From NCBI GenBank assembly GCA_963989385.1, contig OZ022503.1:53566858-53630857 (forward strand): a DNA stretch of 64,000 bases, read 5' to 3'. Position 1 is the first letter of the stretch. Each line of letters starts with the position of its first letter. The notes below the pieces were generated by a model. The model was not told the origin of the DNA, did not search any database, and worked only from the letters and a program-made list of their open reading frames with translations. Origin of the DNA: Ctena decussata (Eukaryota; Mollusca; Bivalvia; Lucinida; Lucinidae). The translations under genes and the position numbers were made by a program. This document shows positions 11,601-20,600 of this stretch, one piece after another.

Positions 11601-14600
11601 TCGGCCAATTCTGTGAATCAACGTGGAATTCACGGGCCGAGCCGTGTTCCGATTGCAGAGCAGTTTGTTTCCCTAGTTCCCACTTACCGAGGTGTTTCCG
11701 ACATGAACAAATGGCAGAAGCCAATCTATGGCTGTAGTCTCTAGGAATCCATTTTGAACGTTTTATCTCTTTCTCCAGCAGGCCAAACTGTACACGGTCA
11801 GTGTGGAACAGACAGGTTTTGTTCATCACTGGCATTGTTACTATTTCTAAAAAATTGTAAGACAGTAATAATAATAATTTGAGCCGCGACACGAGAAAAC
11901 CAACAAAGTGGTTGTGCGTCCAGCGCAGACTTAGATCAGCCTGGGCATCCGCCTGATCTGAGTCTGCGCTGGGCGCACAACCACTTTGTTGGTTTCCTCG
12001 TGTCGCGGCTCGTATGGTAAAATTGGTTGGTAACTCATAAGCACGGAGGTCCCGAGTACGATACCCGGTCCGGTCTCATACTTTCGTTTTTCCTTCCGCT
12101 GATTCAAGAAGGGCAGTTGTCAGTTACTGGCGAAAGTAACCGCTTAGGTGGTCTACCTGCCCGGGAATGGTGTGGTTAGATTAACTGACCGTCCCGACAT
12201 GACCATAGCTGTTTCACGTGGACGTAAAACAATAGTACAACGACACAACAACTCAGAAGAAACAACGTTGTATCACTGAAGAAGGACAATAAATGTTGTA
12301 TCGACTGTATTGTCAACATTTTATAACCTGGTCCGAACCTATCTACGCAATACATTAGCCGCGACACGAGAAAACCAACAAAGTGGCATGTGCACCCAGC
12401 GTACTCAGATCAGCCAGGTTATCCGCCCAGTCTGATCGGTCTTCGATGTCTGCATTGAGCTGGCTTTGATCCTTAGCTACCCTTTAAGCGCAAAGTGAAG
12501 ACTCTGATCAGACTGGGCGGCTGCCACTGGGCGGCATGCCACTTTATTGGTTTTCTCGTGTCGAGGTTTCAGTCACGTATAGAATGCCAAGTAATATACA
12601 TGTACAGGTGCCATATGAAGGCCCTTCTTGCTTGACGACTACGTTCCGTAGGTTTCGTTGCTCGCACGCTTCAGTTTGTTTGTCGATTCTATGTTGTGTG
12701 CCTACTATCCGTATCATGAAAATGAACACTAATAAGTGCATATGCCATAAAGATAAACACCTCCATGTTTTCCGCCATTTTTACAAAGGGTGGCAATTTT
12801 CGCGACATCCTGTTTGCAAATTGATCGCCTCTTAAAGAAAAAAATGCTCTTATGGGAACCAATTCTTTCCTTTAAGAATTGATCTCCATTGAGAAGGGAG
12901 GCAAATATGAGTAAAGCAGAGTTGCTTCCCCTGAAAGTGTAAATCGTGTGTACTTACTATATTTTCAAGCTGTTCAATACCGATCTATTATTGAAATTCA
13001 ATCAATTTTCTTGCGCGCACATTGAGTCGTTTTCATGAAATGGTGGGTCTTACATGAGGGAAATGTTTATATATAGTTTTCTATCAGCTTCTAGAATGCT
13101 TAAATCGCTTGACGGATTATGTATTCAATAAATTCTGGCGCAACAAGAAGAAATATTAATGGTTTCTATCCCCATGTGTCCGTAGAAAGTGCAGGGAACC
13201 AACCGACCATCATGTCATTTCTATATTTATACAAGTATTTCAGATTTAGTTTGCTATGAAACGCCTTCACTGTCTTATATTTACATGTTTCAATATCCAT
13301 GGCACTCGACTGATTCTATCAGTTGTAAAAATTTTGTGAGGTACCGCTGCAAGTTTCGTCAACGTATAGCCAACTCTAAACAAATAAACATCCTTGAGTT
13401 TCGCACAAAAAGGTTAATAGAAATACTTTTTTGTCACGATAAATAGTTAACGAATTTTTATTTCTGATACAGCAATGAATGGGGCCTTTTAAGATTTTCT
13501 CCCTCGTTTATTTCATGTTTTCAGAAACAAATATTTTAACAAAATTTCGTTATACAATATGTAATAGTCTCATAATTAACCGTACACGTTTTGAGAAAAT
13601 GCATGTTTTTCTTTTTTCGATAAATGTGGAATAAAAAATAATCTTCAAATTAAAATGCAATTTACCTATTTCCTCACGGCCTGTAAGAACGTCGATTTTG
13701 ACCACGTGTGTCATGTGATCATGTACAGGTATTTTTCTTATTCGTGCACGTGATTGTGACATGTGAATAAATTATTTTTGTCCAATAATGCGATTTTGAG
13801 CGCGGTCCGTGATCGTCTAAAAATTTGCCTTATTTTTTGTTTAAAGTCACTTGTGTCAAATATTATTACCTTAAGTCTATTTCAAATGTATAATTAGACC
13901 ATGTCGGAGGTATTGCATGAAATATTTCATCATATCATTTTTTGTTATTATTATTAAGGGAGTTAATCTTTAAAGCACAATTGTACAAATGACAATACTA
14001 GCGTATGCAATAAACGCAACTCCAGATATGCGCTTGTATCAATGCAGGCTGATGAAGGTCCCTAATCTTTCTACATTTGTACTTATATCAACTCGATGTC
14101 CATCATTATAAAGGAGGCAACATTAACAGAATAGTGTTTTCTTTCCTGGTAGATATCTCTTCTCCATTAGGGCTACTCTTATTAGAAAGGAATTTGCTCT
14201 CTCTGAGAGCAAATTCTTTGATTATAAGAGTATGCCCTCTCCACCATATCAGAAAAGAAACAAATTTCTTGATCAGGCTGACGTTAAGAGACATTTCACA
14301 ATACAAACATTTGCTTGTCGTAAGTCAACTGCGACGTTTCCCTTCCCCTTCTACAGCCCGCCATCCAACCCACCCCCTCCTTGCCACACACACACTCTCC
14401 CACCATCCGCGGCTAATCCTCTCCCATCTTTAACGCGTGAGGCGACTGACCACTGATTTCCGTAACCATTTACCATTAGTAACTTCATAGCTGATCCGTT
14501 TACAGTAATTAGGGCAAATGTTCATTCACTGGATTATGGGATTATATGCTAATAAGGATACGAATGTCAAATGAACCATTTAAACATTTGATTTTCAGAA

Positions 14601-17600
14601 CCGAACAGAACAGAAGTTTATCCAAGACTTAAGCATTATCGTGATATGAAATTAGAGTGCAAATGAGAAATACATGCACGGTGTTGTCCGGTAACATTGC
14701 CCACCTGAGTCATTTGATAATTGAAATAGTTTAAAGGAAACAATTCTCTAAAAGCCCATTTTCCGAGGGAGGGGGGACTATGGGGAAAAAGTGGCTCTAT
14801 GATGTCCGGAGAGTCCACTATATAGTCATCTGTCCTATAACCTATATCCATTTTCCCGGAAGAAACGGGGAAACACCACTCTCTGACAGACGCGACTGTT
14901 CATGAGCCTTACGCGACGAATTGGGGAATGAATAAGCTGCGTAGCTTTGCCGGATGTCTTCTCATTCTCCGACCCCCACCCCCCACCCCCTGCACACACA
15001 CACGCACAAGTTCAATAAATATCAGTGATAAAGGAGCTTGAAAGAAAAGAATGCAAGATCCTAAATATCATATGAAATAAAAAAAAATCGCATTTGTTTT
15101 GTGATTTTGGCATCAAAAAAAATAAACACATCAAGACACGCACGCTGTTGTTTAGTGAGACCATCGCAAATTGAGGATCTTAGATGAGTGGTCATTTCAT
15201 ATGAAATTTATGAAACGAGCCTTCGGCGAGTTTCATAAATTTCATATGAAATGACCACGAGCCAGTACAGAAACGAGGCCGAAAAAGAGTGCGCCAACAT
15301 TTTCGTTAGTTTTATAGCACGCACCGATAATGACCACCTTAGCGACGTTTCGTATGCAAGTTGCTGGGCAATACTCCGTCATTACAGAAACGACGGCAAG
15401 ACTGCAGTTGAAGATATCCATAAAAGTATTTAACGAAAGAGTTATACAAATTCCGATATTGTAAAAATGAAAATGCAGACGACATTGAGTGAAAACTTTG
15501 ATGAAAATGATTATGACTTGTGAAATGCTATTAAAGGTTGCACAAACATTCACGGTAGTTGATCATGGCCTGAAACGAGCATTTTATAGGTCTACATTCA
15601 TCATAGTGCGTGTAGGGATCAGCAAGGTAATGGCGATGAGGCCGAAAAATAGTGCGCCAACATTTTCGTTATTATTGTAGCATCATAGTTGAATTTATGC
15701 AATGATAGCAATCAAACATTTTTTCCAATGCATTAACGTTTGCAAGGTCCCTATAATAGATCGCGGATGTCAGTGAGATGTTGTTATTCAACAGAACGGT
15801 CACCTTGCACGGGGGGGGGGTCACTTCCATTATAAAGCATGGTATATATGTGCCGCTGGAGTAGCCCTACTTTTTTTATCTGCCAGATACATCAAAAGGT
15901 ATGATTTTACAGACTAATATACACAAACAGGTCTTATTTCTCCAAGCTCTGTATATAAAAGCCAGCTTATCTGACTTTTTTTATCAAAGAGAAACAAATA
16001 GCAATTACAAAGACAACAAATGTTCTCAGCATACTAATTTCTTGAATTTTCTTCAAGGCTTAATGGCAAATTCATGAGCTAATCTAAGCACTTTTTCTGC
16101 AGTATACATGAATAGGGTCCAACTTTGATACAAAATACATGAATAGGTACATATTTTGGTATGAATAGGGTGGGTTATCAGAGTTCCAGCGGCACATCTG
16201 TACACTTGCATCTGTAACCCTTTAAAGACCAAGTGACCCCCATGGGTATTTGCTTTCATTAATTCCATCTTAAGTATTTTACATTTAACATTTTTTCAAC
16301 AAGAAAAGATGCTCACTGTGTTTCATTTTTTATTCGTCAGCGTCCTGAATAGATGCACGTGTACAAGTCATGATATTAAATAATTAAAATTCCTGGAGTT
16401 AGGTTAACGACCGAGCAGTATTGGGCGCTTTTTTATACAAAAGCTAGTACTTGTACACGAAACACTTAAAATTTACACTCCACTTGAAGTTGTTAGTCAT
16501 AAGACTTTATATAAAATATGACCTACCTATTTCATTGTGCAAAAGTAACCACCCAATTCCAGCGGTCAAATTTCCACACGCTGCAAGCTAATAAAATTTT
16601 ATGCGGCTTAGCCGGTATTATGCGGACTGAGAACGATCAGAAATATAGACATCTAATGAATCCATAAACTGATACTAGGGGCATTTTAACCCGCCTCCCT
16701 GTCCCTTAACGCCACCCCCTCCCCTCCCGCCTTTCACCCGACTCCCTGCCCGTTTGCCCCCGACTCCCTCCATATTCTCTGAACTTCCTTCCTTTACCAT
16801 AGCTTTGGTAAATCAAATGACAGATTGCAGAACTTCCCTCCAAGGAAACTGAGTGAAGGATTGCAGGTTTCAAACTATAGCTTAGGTAATTTGAATAGAG
16901 GACTATGGAGTATTTCCAAACTATACCACAGGTAAACTGAGCAGAATAGTTCACCCAGAAAGTTTGCTCAGGTAATTTGAGTGGAAGATTGTACAAGATT
17001 TCAAGCCGTATCTAAAGTAAACTGAATGGAAGATCTCAACGCGTAACGTGGGTAAATTGAACAGAAGATTGCGGCATATTTCAAATCATAGTTCAGATGA
17101 ATTAAACGGAGGATTGAGAAAAAAATAAATCATAGCTTAAGTAAACTCAACGGATTATTGTGGAAGGTCTCGCCAACACTGTTTGTCAAGGCAAAGTGAG
17201 CGTACGATTGCGGAAGATTTCAATAATTGCTGAGGCTTACTTTCATCCTCATAATTGCTTAGTAAACTGAATGGAACATTGTAAAGGACTTTAAACCATG
17301 ACGTATATTACACGGAGGATTGCGAAAGATTTCTATCTGTACCTTAGGTAAACTGAACTGAAGATTGCGGGAGATTTCAGTTCCTTACCAAGGTAAATTG
17401 AACTACATATTGCGGTATATTTCAAACCATAGTTTCGGTAAATTGAACGGAGGATTGCCGAAGATTTCAAGCCGTACCTTAGGTAAAGTGAACGGAAGAT
17501 TGCAGAAGAGTATTCATAAACAAGGTAAATTGAACTGAAGATTGCGGAAGATTTAAAACCATTACCTAGGTAAATTGAGCGAAGGATTGCGAAAGATTTC

Positions 17601-20600
17601 AAATCATACCATAGGTAAACTAAACCGAAGATAGTGTGGAAGATTTCGATTCATAAAGTAAACACACTGAAGATTGTGGAATATTTCAAACCATACTTTA
17701 GGTAAACTGAACGTAAGATTGCGGAAAATTAAAATTCATAACCTAAGTAAACTGGACGGAAGATTGCGGAAGATTTCAAACCATACTTTAGATAAATTGA
17801 ACGGAGGATTGCAGAAGATTTAAAGCCATACCTTTGGTAAACTGGACGGAAGACTGTGGGAGATTTCAGTTCATATCCTCGGTAAACTGACCAGAAGATT
17901 ATGGAAGATTTCAGACCATAGTTTAGGTACATTTAATGGAGGTCTGCCGAAGATTTCAAATCATAGTTTAGATAAACTGAACAGAAGATTGCGGAAGATA
18001 TCACCAAAGATGTTTTTCAAGGTAAACTGAACGGAAGATTTCAAATCATAGCTTAGGTAAATCTAACGTAAGATTGCAAAAGATTTCAAACCATTGTTTA
18101 GGAAAATTGAATGGAGGATTGTGGCAGATTTAAATTCATAACCTAGGTAAATCTAATGTAAGATTGCAAAAGATTTCACCCAGGAAGGTTTTCAGGGTAC
18201 AATGAGCAAATAAGTTTCAAATCGAAGATTGTCAATTTATCTGAAAATTGCTGAGAATGTCATTGCAAACCTTGATAAGGGGTCTAAAAAGAAGTCTGAT
18301 CTAGGTATACATTTTCACTCATATACTGTTGTCTTACGACAGAGTCACTTTTTGTACTTTTTGTTTATCCTTCATCCAGTATTTAAAAGCGGTGACAAAT
18401 TGTCAGAAACACAACAACCGTAGGTGAGTCTTGACTCCATCTGGTGCAGTGACCCTGAAAGGGGCTTGGACCATGCGGCCTTCGTGATGCTTGCCTAGTT
18501 TCATCAGTGAAGAACTGATTCAATCATGTTTGATAGTAATCAGTGCTGTAGTTGAAATGAATCCGAGTTGGGGCCACCGCCAAGATGGTTCAGTAATGAG
18601 CAGCACCGCCAAGATAGCCTTGACACAGGGGCAATTCGGCCTTGCGATCCCAGCCCTTCGGGCCCTTGTATAAGGAACTAAGGATACCATATGTCATAAT
18701 ATCTAGCATGTGATAACTAAAGTGACAAATTGTCAAAAACACAACAACCACAGATGTGTAGTCTTTGCTCCATCTGGTGCAATGACCTTGTAGATAGCTT
18801 GGACCGAGCGGACTTCGGTCGTGATGCTTGCCTCGTGTCTGATTTCATCGGTAAAGAGCTGATTCGATCATGCTTGACAGTAAGCAGTGCTACAGCTGAA
18901 AAGAATCCGAGTAGGGGCAACCGCCAAGATGGATTAGTAATGAACAGCACCGCCATGATAGCCTTGACCCAGGTGTCTTCGGCTCTGCGATCCCGGACCC
19001 TTCCGGCCCTTGCATAAGGAATTAGGATACCATGTCATAGTATGTAGTATGTCGGAACTTCCGATTAGGTTACAAATTGTAAAAACACATCGACCGTAGG
19101 TGAGTCAGGGCCCCATCTGGCGCACTGACCCTGTATAAAGCTAGGTCTGTGCGGCCTTCTGCCATGATGCTTGCCAGGTGTCCGATTTCATTAGCCTGGG
19201 TTCCAGTCTGATCATTTTTTATTTTTTATTTTGTATTTTATTGTCAAAAATATCAATGTTTACAAAAGTTTAACCGCCAAGATGGTTCAGTAATGAACAG
19301 CACCGGCAAGATAGCCTTGACCCAGGGGCCTTCGGCCCTGCGATCGCTTGCATAAGGAACTAAGGATACCATGTCAGAGTATGTAGGAATTTGACATCTT
19401 GTCTGAGCCTACAGGTCTGATAAATGTCTGATCATAAAATCCACTGCTTTTACTTGAACTGACTCTGTGTTTTAAATCTTCCGCAATCTTCCATTATGTT
19501 TACCCAGACTATGAGATCTTTCGCAATCTTCAACTAGTTTTGCCCGAACAATATGCCTTTAAATCTTCTGCTGCTTTTACTTAAACTGACTGTGTTTTAA
19601 ATCTTCCGCAATCTTCCGTTTAGTTTACCCAGACCATGACAGAAATATTCCGCAATCTTCCATTCAATTTACCCAGACAATGACAGAAATCTTCCGCAAT
19701 CTTCCGTTTCAGGCTAGTTACTCCGTTATCAAGTTCAGATCTTAAGGATTTATATTTTTAAGTGTGGAATCACCAATTCTCAACGTCCTCTTTGAATATT
19801 TAAGGTAGGACTTGGTTGGCTCCGTTGCGAAAAATTTTCAAATCTACGTTTCCATTTGTGATGCGAAGTGGAACCGGAATAGGATTTTTTTGCAATGGAA
19901 TTGATAGTTTACATTCCATTGGCTTCACATCAGCATCCAGGCCCCGAGGTTATAAAACTTGAGTACATTCTCAAACTCAAAATAAAGCACACTGATTGGC
20001 TGCTTCCGTTCTCGGAAGCAACCAATCAATGCATGTGCTTTATTTTGAGTTTGATTTTATTCTCAAGTTTTATAACCTCGAACCCAGATGATGGCAACAG
20101 ATCTATTTGAGCCGCGACACAAAACCAACATAGTGGCATGTGCGACTAGCGAAGACTCAGATAAGTCTGGTCATCCACCCAGTCTGGTCAGAGTCTTTGC
20201 TGTCCGCATGGATAAATCTTAGACCCTTTGCTATCCTTAAAGCGCCAGGCGAAGACACTGATCAGATTGGGCAGTGCAGCTAAGGGTCTAAGCTTCCTGC
20301 ACGCCGAAAACAAAGACTCTTATTAGACTAGACGGCTGCCCTGGCCGATCTGAGTCTTCACAGGGCGCACATGCCACTTTGTTGGTTTTGTCTTGACGCG
20401 GCTAAATTTTTGATTACTAATCTAGTCGGAGGCAAACCGCGTCTCGCCATATGCACAATGTATTACACTTTAAAATCTGGTTCTTCCTCTTCCGAAAGGC
20501 ATTTAGACGGACCTTTCGTCGTGTCAAGTCCTTCAAACTTGCCTCCGCGTGCACAGCTGATCTTGGCAGTCTATTTTTCATTTCTGCACCCCAAATACTC

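Noticed and set aside
13550..13762. Minus-strand ORF with ATG and a donor-like GTAAAT
   Set aside because: Its N-terminal coding bases lie in a repeat also present at 20985-21085, so the frame is repeat-derived.
17333..17932. Minus-strand ORFs with repeating SAIFRSIYL motifs, like a repeat protein
   Set aside because: They follow from the 48-nt minisatellite unit; frames break wherever unit length drifts.
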